Assembly: GCA_002749535.1 (NCBI GenBank)
Contig: MZZL01000378.1
Coordinates: 257,815-269,141, forward strand
DNA from: Apophysomyces variabilis
Taxonomy: Eukaryota > Mucoromycota > Mucoromycetes > Mucorales > Mucoraceae
Reading direction: 5' to 3'
DNA: 11,327 nt
In this document: positions 1 through 9,554 of the stretch, one piece after another
Numbering within the stretch: the stretch's first letter is position 1
Layout: each line of letters starts with the position of its first letter
Translations under genes and position numbers: made by a program
The notes under the pieces: model-generated
Databases searched by the model: none
What the model was told of the DNA's origin: nothing
What the model saw: the letters and a program-made list of their open reading frames with translations, nothing else

Positions 1-780
1 TTCTTCTTTTCGTCTCTCCTAATACCAGTTAAAGTTTTTTTTTTAGGGTGCAAGTCATTACTTTCCTTCATTCTACTCTAACATTGTTTGTATAGGTACT
101 ATTGTCTAATGAAGTACATGCTAACCTCTCTATACTACAGGCAATTAGTGTTGGCGCTAATGGGCATTCTATGTAGTGCTTTTTGTCAGTCAATAGGTAA
201 TTTGTTTATTTCTTACAACGTCTTCTTACACCTCCTATAGTACACTCAACTATCACTATCACTTTTGCGCCTCATTCTAAACAAAACACTGTACAGCTTT
301 AGCACTCAAAATCAGTTTCACCAAGGTAATTAAGTTGCTTACTTCTTATTGCTGTGCTTATAATTGAAAGTTTAACACTCTCTTTTTTTAGTATATTAGT
401 ATAAAGCTTTGCACAGTAAACGGCATTGTCACTGCTTTATCGCAATTATACAGATAACTTGGAATCTGTTCTCACTTTCATTACGGCTATAAGGTAAAGG
501 ATCCTTTTCATATGGTTTATAGTTACTCATCTTTTTGTATTTCATAAGATCCTTGTGTTGCAGCTATCTATGAGGCTTACTTTGAAAATCTTTTTGGCTG
601 ACAACGTTAACTCTATTTATTAATCATTGTTTTCATTGTAAGGTTATTATCCTTGTTAAAATGCGTTTGCACATATTTTTCTTTTCTGGTCATGGTAAGT
701 AAATGTAAACAAAAATATAGGACTAGTTTTTTTAGTGTAATTATATGGGTTCTTTTACCCAATAAAACGTACTTTACCAT
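1..780. other. AT-rich stretch without a recognisable gene
   Basis: All six frames are broken at short intervals and I recognise no protein family with confidence. The plus strand at about 141-190 reads loosely like an OTU-type Gly-His/Cys box, but it is too short and interrupted to annotate. Scattered T-runs followed by AG (for example near 45) could be old intron ends. The stretch is best treated as intergenic or very old mobile-element debris. Confidence 0.5.
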
Positions 781-943
781 CACTACTTTATTACTACTTT
801 ACTACTACTATGAATTATAGTAATCACTACTTTTTAACTACTTGATCGCTGTCTGAAATTGTAGTGGTTACTACTTTTCCACTACTTTATCATTGTAGTT
901 GAATTTTAGTAGTTACTACTTTTTTACTACTTTATAACTAACA
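781..943. repeat. Degenerate tandem array of ~45-bp ACTACTTT-rich units
   Basis: Three similar units start near 812, 855 and 901, and a partial, more diverged unit lies at 781-811. Each unit has a GAATTnTAG-like start, a TTACTAC/TCACTAC core, a second ACTACTT and an AT-rich tail; spacing is 43 and 46 bp. Because AGTAGT and ACTACT both occur, each unit can partly fold on itself. The array is minisatellite-like and could be the subterminal repeat region of a DNA transposon whose coding part is lost or outside the window. No coding potential is seen. Confidence 0.65.
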
Positions 944-1000
944 GGGCATCTTTAGTATTTACTAAAAGTAGTAAATGTTACTACTTTTAGTTGACCCTGT
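941..1000. repeat. 60-bp foldback element with perfect 14-bp arms
   Basis: The inner arms 961-974 and 978-991 are perfect reverse complements (14 bp) around a 3-nt loop. The outer ends ACAGGG (941-946) and CCCTGT (995-1000) are also complementary, so the whole block has terminal inverted repeats. The arm sequence contains the same AGTAGT/ACTACTTT words as the array just upstream, so the two are probably parts of one element. It may be a tiny MITE-like element or the folded terminus of a larger one. Confidence 0.6.
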
Positions 1001-2000
1001 GGTCATAGTGTTGCAGTAGAGCAAACAGAACATTTGCAAGCTATATTGTAGTTTGTATAGTAGCTCATTGTTAAAAGGAAGCTCACATTAAAGGAATAAA
1101 AGTAGATCAAGTATTAATTACCCTAATTAATAAAAGGTTCCTTAAATGCAGCTATATTAAACCTCAGACAAAAAATTTCTAGTGACATTTTAGGATACTA
1201 GAAAATTACTAAAACTCGTTTTCAAGCGCAGTGAAGTGGCATGTAGTTTCTCAGTGACCACACACAGCTGAAGCAAGGTGCCAGATAAAAAGCACAAAGC
1301 CACTTATATTATTATAGAGACAATGGCGCTAGAGATGAGTGTCCCTTTAAACTTTTATAAGAACTACTGGAGGGCAAATTGTCTGATTAAGTGCAAATGA
1401 CAGAATGCTTATAATCAATGTAATAAGTAAGTAAATGTAATATCTTAATTATATGCTTATTGATAAATATATGTTAGATTTTCTGCTCAAAGCAATGACC
1501 AACAGTAAAAGAGTCACTTGCTTATATTTCAGAACACTATAGGAAAATTTATTCTTAGATTCAAGGATAAAGTCTTTAATTATACTTTAAAGTAATCTTT
1601 GAATAAGATGAAAATTTTATATTTATTGTAATTATTCAAGGATTATTTAGTGATTATCACTGAATTCTCTTTTTATTGAAGGATTACTTTAAAGAATACA
1701 TTGATACTAATCATTAAATTCAATCTACATTAAAGGATAGCATTGATTGTTTATTTTTTAGCCTGGGTAATATAGGTGGGGTTACCTGGAATTAATTTAC
1801 TTTGTTTTCAGTACATCAAACCTTAGACTTTAAAGTAATGATATAGCTAACTTTTGCACTAGAAAATTAGCAATAAACTAAGACATACTGTTTCACTTCC
1901 TATCTGTTCTTTAAATTGCAATCTACAATGAACACTATATAAAACAATTATCAATAATACAATCCTATATATAGTCTTAACCGTTTATAAGACTATCTAT
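1001..2000. other. AT-rich non-coding stretch
   Basis: I see no open reading frame worth reporting and no recognisable protein fragment on either strand. The only structure I can support is the inverted repeat at 1585-1694. A palindromic ACTTTAAAGT core recurs at about 1584, 1688 and 1828. The rest looks like intergenic or strongly decayed repeat sequence. Confidence 0.5.
1585..1694. repeat. Inverted repeat with 22-bp arms, MITE-like
   Basis: The left arm 1585-1606 starts with CTTTAAAGTAATC and the right arm 1673-1694 ends with GATTACTTTAAAG. They are reverse complements with 2 mismatches in 22 positions, separated by 66 bp. Related TTCAAGGAT words occur just outside (about 1560) and inside (about 1635). 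Size and AT content fit a small non-autonomous foldback element. I could not identify a target-site duplication. Confidence 0.5.
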
Positions 2001-2129
2001 TTCTAATATTAACAAGTAATTATGATGAAAACTTGGCAGATAAAAGCTTTCTTTTGACCAGTTAAATATGGATTATACAAATGAGTAATAATAATGATAT
2101 ATAAAAGTCTAATTAGATGTAGATATAGA

Positions 2130-4900
2130 TGTAGCTGCTTAATTTTGAAATATCTTACAACGTACCTATGAGAGAAACCTTTACAAGAAGAATTCCTATA
2201 CTTGCTGCAAACCTTTGTAGACTTTTTTGGCAAGTCTCAGATATTGAATCTTGTTCTTTCATGATTTACATTTATGACTGCTTGCAGATAAATCGTATGT
2301 AGAGTGGGCACATTTGAAGCTAGTAATACTATGACCTCTTGAGGCAAACAAGCAGATAAAGCAGATGTACTTTGGGGTAAAAGCATTGGCTGTAGGTTTG
2401 TTCTTGGTAGGGTGGCACTTGTTAAATTGACTGGATTTGGTATAATTAAAGGCATAGTATGATACTAATAGAACTATTCATAAAAGATATTAGTGATGGA
2501 GTATGCACTAGTAAGATATTATGTGTTTAACCTGGGGACTGTAGCTCTTCTAGCATGGTCTCATAAACTTCTATGCTCTGATCTATACTTCTAACTGCAA
2601 TCTGTCTTTCATTAAAAACATTAAAGTGAGCCTTCAGATGTTTTGAAGTCTTATAAAAGACGTTAATGCTATTGGCATAATCTTTGTTCTAGGTTTAAGC
2701 AAAAACTATCCAGTCTATCTAGTTACTTGAAGCTTGGATATCTGAAAGCATAGATTTAAAAACTTAATATTCTTTGCAGGTATGTACAGGTATCACTGCA
2801 TATACTGTTCCCTATTTTGCTACAAGGTAGTGATATAGCTGGCTACAAGGATTGCTTGTTAATCCAGTTTCAAACACTATATATGTACTGATACACCTAA
2901 AAAATAATGTACTTTCTTCATTGAAGATAACATCATCATTTTCAACTCTGCAAATATTTGCAGTGGCTATACCAAATGATTGCACAAGTTCTTGAGAAAA
3001 GGACGTAATGCCAAAGGTTTTATGCTCTGTTCTGAGATCCAGACTATAAATGCAGCTATTGGTTGTTTGCATATAACTAATATAATGGAGCCTCAGATGA
3101 TAGCATAAACGCTGAATATTTTCAATAAGCTATAGCTCATAATGGCTTTTATGCACACGATTGTATCTGTTAACGCTGCCAACCTAAGAGAACTATTAAT
3201 ATTCTGCTTTTGCACATAGTTTCCCTAGACTGAAAACTTATTAATTAACTTACATCAATGTTATGCTACAGCCGATAATCTGCAAGTGCATAATTGGTCA
3301 GATGAGGTCTAGCACTAAAGGAGACAAACTTGCAGATGATGTTTTGATACACACCTCCTTCTAATAAATTTGTTCCCCTACTACATCTATATAATGGCAA
3401 GCGGTTTTAGTCTTGCCCCATCTTAAAATATAGCGTTATATCTAGTAGATCTGATACTTGCCTATGTTGTATGGCTCTAAGCACATAAGCTGCTTATCTT
3501 TGGGCCTCATTGTCAAAAAGTGGTTGCCCTGTCCTTGCACACTGAAGTGAACCATATTCTCAAAAAAGATTTTCAACTATAGGGTATAATTCTTCTGTAG
3601 GGGGGATTATGCACTTTACTCAATGGAAACCTAGGCTGGTTAAGTAGATATTACATAGTCTCAACTGGTATTCTGTGTCTCAAGGTATGCCCTTATTCTT
3701 TGCCAATCTTCTGGATCAAGAATAAGCAATATATCCCAAAATCAGTGAAAGAACTCTTTTGCTAACCTGTGATGCTTTGATATCTTGATCATGTCCATTA
3801 AATGAAAGATATTTTTGAGAATCCTAGGATTTTCAGTATTATTATACTGACCAGAGTGGTTTGACAATGTCTGATCTAGATATCTCAAACTTGTAGCTAG
3901 TAATAAAGATGCTTGCAAAATTGCTTATAGCTCACACATAGGTTGTGCTGCAGACTTCAAATGTGATATCTTGACAACTATATTGAAAGGGGGTGCTTCA
4001 AGTTCAGCTAAGAGTATCTTGTACTCTGGAATAATTGCTCCTGATATAACCACTCTGTTAATGTACATAATAATATATTTGGCAATAACTAAAACTTTAT
4101 GTAAGATGTCATATGCTTCAGCTACTTGGCTGTATACCATATATACTCTGGAGAACTTGGGGTAAAAACTAACAAACATGCCAGGCTGAGGTGTAGGAAT
4201 TATTTGGCTGATAGAACTTATATGCTTCAAATGATTAAATATTTCTGCAGACGCCCAGGCATCTAATGCTGCATAATAAAGTTGCACCTCTGTGAGCTGA
4301 GCAGATTCCCAGTTGCTTAATCAGACAATGTTCTGTTTGTTAAGGCTAGCACCAAGAACAGCCTTACAAATGTTGGAGAGACTAGCCGTTCCATTGTTAA
4401 TTATACCTCTTCTTTTGCAGAAAAAGCTAAGTATTAGTGCTCCAAAATAGTTCACACCATAATCTCACTTTAATTTTTAGAGATCCTCTTCCATATTTCA
4501 CTCAAACTTCAAAACCAGAAAGCTTTAAAGTAATGTCTTCAGCAATGTTGGAACACCCTGTAATGCATATATTAGTATGATATATACAATATCTTTATAT
4601 GCAATCTGTACAACAGCTACTTTTCTGGATATTTGCATTCTTTAGTTATAATTCTATTCACAGTCAAATCCAATGATGATGGTGGTATCGTTGGCAGTAT
4701 CTTTCATTATGCTATTAAGACATATATTTGCTTCCTTAGCTTCTGATGCATATTTTAAATGGATATCACTTGGAAGGTCCAGGTAACAGTTGCAACTTTC
4801 AGCAGATTGCTGCGGTATTATATAGTCATTGACCCCTATATTATGATGAAGAGATGGTGTAAAGTCAAGAAAAAAAATCCTTATTCCCTTGGTCAACGCA
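2130..4900 (-). pseudogene. Decayed gene: WRN-like 3'-5' exonuclease, RGTN/EGG region and C-terminal Cys cluster
   Basis: Read on the minus strand from about 4900 downward. The exonuclease part shows Exo I as IIGFDCE (about 4680-4657) followed by TAG where this family has Trp, then VAVVQIAYKD. A probable Exo II reads EEDL-x-KL-x2-DYG (about 4495-4455). Downstream come SNWES and Exo III as YYAALDAWAS (about 4278-4250). These are the marks of a DEDD 3'-5' exonuclease (PF01612-like), which in working copies removes nucleotides from 3' ends with two metal ions. A region with PPFNIVVKISHL follows (about 4010). After it come LAKEFF and LDPEDWQRIRAYLE (about 3760-3690), YRCSRGTNLLEGG (about 3390-3350), ALADYRL then HNIDV (about 3290-3250), AVIPVHT (about 2790), NVFYKTSKHLKAHFNVFNER (about 2675-2615), and at the C-end VCSKYRNSSC (about 2215-2180). 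The gene has many stops, most readable as C to T or G to A changes, and several frame changes, some probably introns. I do not know a function for the part after the exonuclease; a mobile-element origin is inference. Confidence 0.7.
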
Positions 4901-4942
4901 TAAGTACTATTAATATGTGATTATTAGTATACAACATTTTCA

Positions 4943-4991
4943 ATATTTTTCTTTTCTCTTTCTTTTTTTTTCCTTTCTCTTTTTTTTCTTT
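4943..4991. repeat. Polypyrimidine tract
   Basis: An almost pure C/T run on the plus strand, mostly T, ends in TTTAG just before the probable LTR. A similar tract lies at 5091-5149. The position fits decayed flanking or U3 sequence of the LTR element, or an old intron 3' end. Nothing more specific can be claimed. Confidence 0.6.
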
Positions 4992-5612
4992 AGGTAACCT
5001 ATCTGGCTAAGCCGATTCATTGACCAACAACAAACTTTACCTGAAACTTCACAAGATGTACTGACTTTAGCCAAGACCATTTAGTGTTACCTTGTTCTCT
5101 TTTTGTTTATTTCTTTTTTTTTCTTTTATTTTTTTATTCTTTTTCTTATCCAATTATCCTTTGAAATTTAGTATAAATAACCCCAATCAAAGTTGAATAA
5201 ACAACAGGTTTTTTATCTCAAATCTTTCTTTTTAATTGAAATCTTTTAAGAGAAACACTCTTTAAAAAGAAGCAGCTTTATTTTATCTATTGTAATTATA
5301 CTACGCCTTCATTGGTTTTATCAAGCAACCATTGATAATCTGAATTCAATTGATTTATATTTTTTTTTATTTTGATTCTATTTATTCTACAAGAACTTAC
5401 CAACTAACTGATTTATCTGATCTAAGCAAGAGATTATTGTCAAGACTCTACCAAGAACTCCAATTCTCTGAACCTTATCTCTGTTATTCTATATTTGGTT
5501 ATTATTGATCAACCAATCAATTGACTTATATTGTTAAGCTTTTGGCCCAACCGTTTCTTTCAAACAAATTCAAGTTATCTCTTAGTCTTGCTGTTAGGCT
5601 TTAACCCATACC
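4990..5612 (+). repeat. Probable LTR (boundaries uncertain)
   Basis: Supporting signs are TATAAAT at 5172-5178, AATAAA at 5196-5201, absence of any coding frame, and location directly upstream of the possible primer-binding site and gag-like frame. The 5' end could be at the GTAACC near 4995 or at TGTTACC at 5085; the 3' end would be within about 10 bp before 5613. Clean TG...CA termini and a 5-bp target duplication were not found, which may reflect decay. It could instead be ordinary promoter or intergenic sequence. Confidence 0.35.
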
Positions 5613-5630
5613 TGGTGCTCACTTATTCTC
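5613..5630 (+). other. Possible primer-binding site of the LTR element
   Basis: TGGTGCTCACTTATTCTC begins with TGG, the complement of the CCA end of a tRNA, and lies between the probable LTR and the gag-like ATG at 5642, as expected for a minus-strand primer site. I did not match it to a specific tRNA. Confidence 0.3.
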
Positions 5631-5641
5631 AAAAACATACA

Positions 5642-6199
5642 ATGGTGAATTACTATTCTACTGTCAAGATCCTATCTAAAATTACGCTATAATATATGGT
5701 GCTTACTACAGAAGTTACAAAACAAAATTCAAGGATATAAAAGACATCAGCACAAGCAAACAATCTAAATACAACATAAACAAAAGCTGAATATATATAA
5801 AAACCAACAAAAAAATACTGAAATGCTGAAACAAATAAATTTAACCAAACACTACAAATATTAACCGCTACTAACAAACACTGCTACCATATTGATTTCT
5901 TATTTTTTTAGTTCAAACTCTACAAAAACAGAAGAAAAAAAATCCAGGAAACCTCAAAAATAACTATTGAAGAATTGCAAGAATATTATAAAGAACCTTC
6001 AAACATTGGACATACTGTGTTGGCTACTGCATCTGCTCATAGTACTGATTCTCACTGTTACTACCCTTATATACAAGAATTTTATAGTGCAAAAGAGGAA
6101 GACTTCTGCTATTTTAAGTAAACCCTTGAGAGTTATTTTGCATTTTGCAACATTACTTCAAATGAATGCAAACTAGCCATACTATACTGCAGCAGAAGG
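5642..6199 (+). pseudogene. Decayed gag-like reading frame of an LTR retrotransposon
   Basis: One single frame runs from the ATG at 5642 to about 6199. It starts MVNYYSTVK, similar to the MVNTRS start common in Ty3-type gag proteins. A Gln/Asn/Thr/Lys-rich stretch follows, and then a more structured part with EEDFCYF, TLESYFAFCNIT and ECKLAILY near 6095-6190, which reads like a gag helical domain. About seven in-frame stops interrupt it; most are TAA or TGA in places where Gln or Arg would suit, as expected from C to T changes, and I see no frameshift. Gag would form the particle around the element's RNA. The frame loses sense where the foldback at 6191 begins. The family assignment is inference from style. 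Confidence 0.45.
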
Positions 6200-6290
6200 G
6201 TGATTCTACCACCTTTCTACCTAGGTGGTAGAATCTCAGATTCTATCCACTTTCTACCTAGGTAGTAGAATCTGCTACTTTTCTTCTGCT
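6191..6290. repeat. 100-bp foldback with two copies of a 34-nt palindromic unit
   Basis: The outer ends AGCAGAAG (6191-6198) and CTTCTGCT (6283-6290) are perfect inverted repeats. Inside are two tandem units 37 bp apart. Unit 1 (6202-6235) has perfect 12-bp arms, GATTCTACCACC and GGTGGTAGAATC, around a 10-nt loop. Unit 2 (6239-6272) has the identical loop but 4 mismatches in its arms. The word TTCTACC or its complement recurs about six times. Clustered short repeats in both orientations next to a CACTA-type transposase gene are typical of subterminal transposase-binding repeats; that role is inferred. Confidence 0.7.
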
Positions 6291-6321
6291 TTCCTTCTAC
6301 TCTCCCCAAAAGCTATTACCA

Positions 6322-6328
6322 TATAAAT
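6322..6328 (+). promoter_or_regulatory. Possible TATA box of the transposase gene
   Basis: TATAAAT lies 58 bp upstream of the chosen ATG at 6386 and just after the foldback repeats. Its spacing suits a short 5' leader. AT-rich context makes chance occurrence likely, so this is only suggestive. Confidence 0.3.
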
Positions 6329-6385
6329 TAAGTTACTGCAGCAAAATGCTATTTATACTCTTTTATTGTTTTCTTACTATTGCTT

Positions 6386-9300
6386 ATGCCGTCTAATCCT
6401 TTGGTTAAATGCTGATGCTCTAATTGCAGACATTGCAATTATGATAGAGATTATTGTCTTGTAACCCAGAGAATAAAAAGTCAACATGAACGAAAGGATC
6501 ACATAGCAGCTGCTTTTGCTGGTATATGCAGAGAACATTCACTGATATATTTGGAATTTAACTATTTTCCTCATCAGCTAAAGAAATGCATGTTGTAAAT
6601 GCAGATGTAGGCAGTTCAGTCGCTTATGATAGCATGGACATTGATAATGGTGTGTGCTCAATAAATAACAGTTTTACATTAAGAAATTCGTTAATGAACA
6701 AATAATAATATATAATCGTTAGAGTTTGAATTCCCAGATGATAACAACGAAGATGATGTCGATCTTGATACTGATTATAAGAATGAAAGAGAACAACTTG
6801 ATGTTGTACAGGAACTTGAATTTGGCGAAGTCTCTGATTTTGAATATATAGATGAAGAAGAGCTTGCAGAGAGTGAAACTAAAATGCAAACAGGAGCGGC
6901 ACCAACAGGTAGCGTTTCCCTTATTAGGTTTGAATAAGACACTCACTGTTTTTTATTGTGAAGTGAATTTTGCCGAACCATTTGGCTTCATTGCACTCTT
7001 CCTAATTTATTTTCAGTTGTTTTTCGTTGTTGGAAGAGGCATGGCTGTTTTAATCCATTTCCTTAATGAGCTTCTTTATATGTTCGGTCAAACTTTTCAG
7101 TTTCCATCCACTATTGAAAGCTTCCATCAACAGGCTGGATTCAATTATTTGACTAGCCATTTGCAAAAATATGTGATGTGCCAAAGATGCCACACTCTTT
7201 ACCTCCCTCAAGATGTACCGAATAAGTGCACATTCGTCCACTTCCCTAATCATCTGCAGGAAAGAGCGTGTAACAAGACTTGTGATCAGCCGCTCTTTAA
7301 ATCTACCTCAAATGGGAGCCTATTAAGATCATTACCATGCAAAGAATTCCTCTACAATTCTCTCACAGACAACTTGCGCATGTTCTTTCAAAGACCAGAT
7401 TTTGAAGAGAAAATTGAACAATGGCAACGTCATACTACACTTGAAAACACATTGTCAGATATATATGATGATGCAGTTTGGCGGTCCATACTTGATGAAC
7501 ATCAGGATCCATTTGTAGATCGTCAGAGATCTTTGCTTCTCTCCATGAATGTGGATTGGTTTAAGCCTTTCCACGGTTCCCAATATTCTTGTGGAGCTAT
7601 ATACATTGCTATCAACAACTTACCTCACAGTGAGCGCTTTAAGCCTCACAACATTATTCTAGTTGGTGTTATCCCAGGGCCAACTGAACCAAGCACATAT
7701 GAAATGAACAACTACTTGAAACCTTTAGTGGAAGAGTTGAAAGCGTTGTATCTTGGTGTCAGAATGACCACTTACCGGTATCAAGAACCCATTACTGTAC
7801 GCGCTGCATTATGTATGAGTGCATGTGACATTCTAGCGGCAAGAAAAACTAATGGCTTTACCTCGCATGCAAGTACCTGTGGATGTCACAAGTGTAATCG
7901 ACAGTTCAGCGTGATTCCCAGCACGTCATCTATAGATTACTCAGGGTTTGACGTGGACAGTTGGATCCCGTAAACAAGAGAAGATAACCTTCAACATGCT
8001 GAGAGTTGGTGATGTGCATCCACAGAAGCTGAGCAGAAGAAATTAGAAAAGACTACAGGAACATGATGGAGTGCACTGCATGACCTTCCTTACTTTGATG
8101 CCGTAAGATTTACAATCGTAGACCCAATGCATAACTTGTTTCTGGGCACCGCCAAACGAATGACTAAAGTGTGGGCAAACGAAGGTTATTTTGGAGAAAG
8201 ACAGCTTGAAGCTATGCAAAAGCTTGCCAATGGTGTCCTTCCTCCACCACAGTTTCCGACGCTCACACAAAAAATATCCAAAAACTTTCCTAATATGAAA
8301 GCTGATGAATGGAAGTCATGGTGCCTAGTTTATTTGCCTTACATATTATCCAAAGTGCTTCCTGCTGAACATTTCTCAAACTGGATACATTTTGTTGATG
8401 TATGCCGCCTGCTTGTTAAACTATCTATTACAATCAATGAGGTTGATACTGCCCACCAATGTCTACTTCACTTTTGTCAAGGCAACGAACGGTTATATGG
8501 AAATGCACAAATCACTCTAAACCAACATCTGCACATGCATTTACGAGAAAGTGTTCTTGATTTTGGCCCTATTTATGCTTTCTGGGTGTTCAGTTTTGAA
8601 CGTTATAATGGCCTTCTGGCAGATCTGGACACAAACCATAAAGACTTCTTTGAAAGTACATTTCTAAAGAAATTCCTTGAACAAACGCGCGCCATGGATT
8701 TTCTCAAACAAGTTTCAATGCAGATTGGCAATAACCAAAATCAGCTTAACCTGTTAAAAGATCTGATTGATAATCCATCTTCCAGTACAACAACTGCTCA
8801 GCTTTCGTTAGAGGATAATTTTGACCCTATTGATTTTGTACAAATGTCTACAGCCGTTAGGCATGCCACTGGGTGCAAGCCACTTCTCCCTAACGTGTTG
8901 CCATTATCTTTCAAGAAGGTCCACATGAGTCCTGATCACTACCACGCTTTGATTGAGTTCTACAAAATGGCGTATCCAAACATAGCACTAGTTCATTATC
9001 TCTAAGCAAATCGGCAAAGTACTCTTGTCAGTAATACTATAAGCAAATTTTACACTTTAAAATTGCATGGTCAACTGTTCTGATGCGCTGAAGGCCGTTT
9101 CCAACGAGGGTCATATGTGCAAGTCCTTTTTGAAACAGAATCTAGCCTTATTCTGAGCGCTTACCCTTGCAAGATTCTCTACTACTTCAAACATGAACTC
9201 CTCATAAATAACAGGTTAACGTCATATGTCTTTGCAATGGTGCACTGGTTCAAAGCATATACCAGTCAACAAGCATATAAAAACGAGAGCATTGAGCTTT

Positions 9301-9446
9301 GGCATGATAAGTTCAGACCTTTAGATGAGCATTGCATTGTATCGATTCATTGTATCCATTCGCACATAGTGATCGCCAAAGAAAAGACCCGTCATTCTAA
9401 TGAGAATCTTATTATCATTCCTTTACAAAATCATTCTCAAATTTGA
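6386..9446 (+). pseudogene. Tnp2-family (CACTA/EnSpm) transposase, four exons, six in-frame stops
   Basis: The protein would cut and join the ends of its element in the nucleus. I infer exons 6386-6521, 6578-6649, 6723-6908 and 6964-9446; the GT-AG introns of 56, 73 and 55 bp keep phase, and the sum is 959 codons, a normal length for fungal Tnp2 proteins. Residues 9-39 form a Cys/His cluster (KC-x-CSNCRHC...H...H). Residues ~50-125 are acidic (MDIDNE, DDNNEDDVDLD). From ~132, FIALFLIYFQ is family-typical. CQRC (204-207) opens a zinc-ribbon-like segment. Tnp2 hallmarks follow: MNVDWFKPF (Asp 329), LVGVIPGPTEP, GCHKCNRQF, VDPMHNLFLGTAK (Asp 518) and FSFERYNG (Glu 677), the likely DDE triad. The C-end CIVSIHCIHSHIVIA is also typical. 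Stops are TGA 6413, TAA 7971, TGA 8010, TGA 8064, TAA 9003 and TGA 9081. Conserved coding continues across each in the same frame, so they are mutations and not introns. All fit CAA or CGA changed by C to T, although the TAA at 7971 may need two steps. Confidence 0.88.
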
Positions 9447-9535
9447 CGAACTAATAGCAAGATTCTGCTTTTCAAAGTTTTTGTAGTCTATAGGAGTAGC
9501 TATAAATTATCACTTTCACAATTATCGAAGAAATA

Positions 9536-9554
9536 TTTATTTACCTACTTTATT
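9536..9554 (-). terminator. Two poly(A) signals of the minus-strand accessory gene
   Basis: On the minus strand AATAAA occurs at 9554-9549, overlapping the stop codon, and again at 9541-9536. Both lie in the 103-bp gap between the two convergent genes. The downstream signal is the better placed for 3' end formation. The signals are common by chance in AT-rich DNA. Confidence 0.4.

Larger units (their letters stand above)
4990..6199 (+). mobile_element. Remnant of the 5' end of an LTR retrotransposon
   Basis: The order is that of an LTR retroelement. A promoter-like block has a TATA box and a poly(A) signal. A TGG-starting possible primer-binding site follows at 5613, then an ATG 12 nt downstream that opens a gag-like frame. 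No pol domains (protease, reverse transcriptase, integrase) follow, because the frame stops making sense at about 6195, where the foldback and the Tnp2 element begin. The element is dead and truncated. No second LTR is visible in the window. Confidence 0.45.

Noticed and set aside
141..190. Plus-strand ANGHSM-stop-CFLSV resembles the active-site box of OTU-type cysteine proteases.
   Set aside because: Only about 12 residues match loosely, a stop lies in the middle, and the flanking frames give no supporting Asn/His motifs.
3971..4165. Plus-strand open frame of 64 codons.
   Set aside because: It is antisense to the coherent C-terminal part of the exonuclease region on the minus strand, which has recognisable motifs.
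5653..5877. Minus-strand hydrophobic open frame of 74 codons.
   Set aside because: It is antisense to the gag-like frame, and its hydrophobicity follows from the A-rich plus strand.
5838..5880. CACTAC...CACTGCTACC as a CACTA terminal inverted repeat.
   Set aside because: It lies inside the gag-like frame and no matching TAGTG end was found to the right of the transposon genes.
7017..7017. TTTTCAG/TTG as the acceptor of the third transposase intron.
   Set aside because: It would be out of phase with the preceding exon when the donor at 6909 is used, and it would remove FIALFLIYFQ, which reads as conserved Tnp2 sequence. The acceptor at 6963 keeps phase.
7050..7253. Minus-strand open frame inside the transposase region.
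   Set aside because: It is a shadow of the Tnp2 coding exon; the plus strand carries the family motifs.
7971..8066. An additional intron hiding the three clustered stops of the transposase.
   Set aside because: The residues between the stops (EDNLQHAESW, ALHDLPYFD) are conserved Tnp2-type sequence in the same frame, so removing them would delete real protein.
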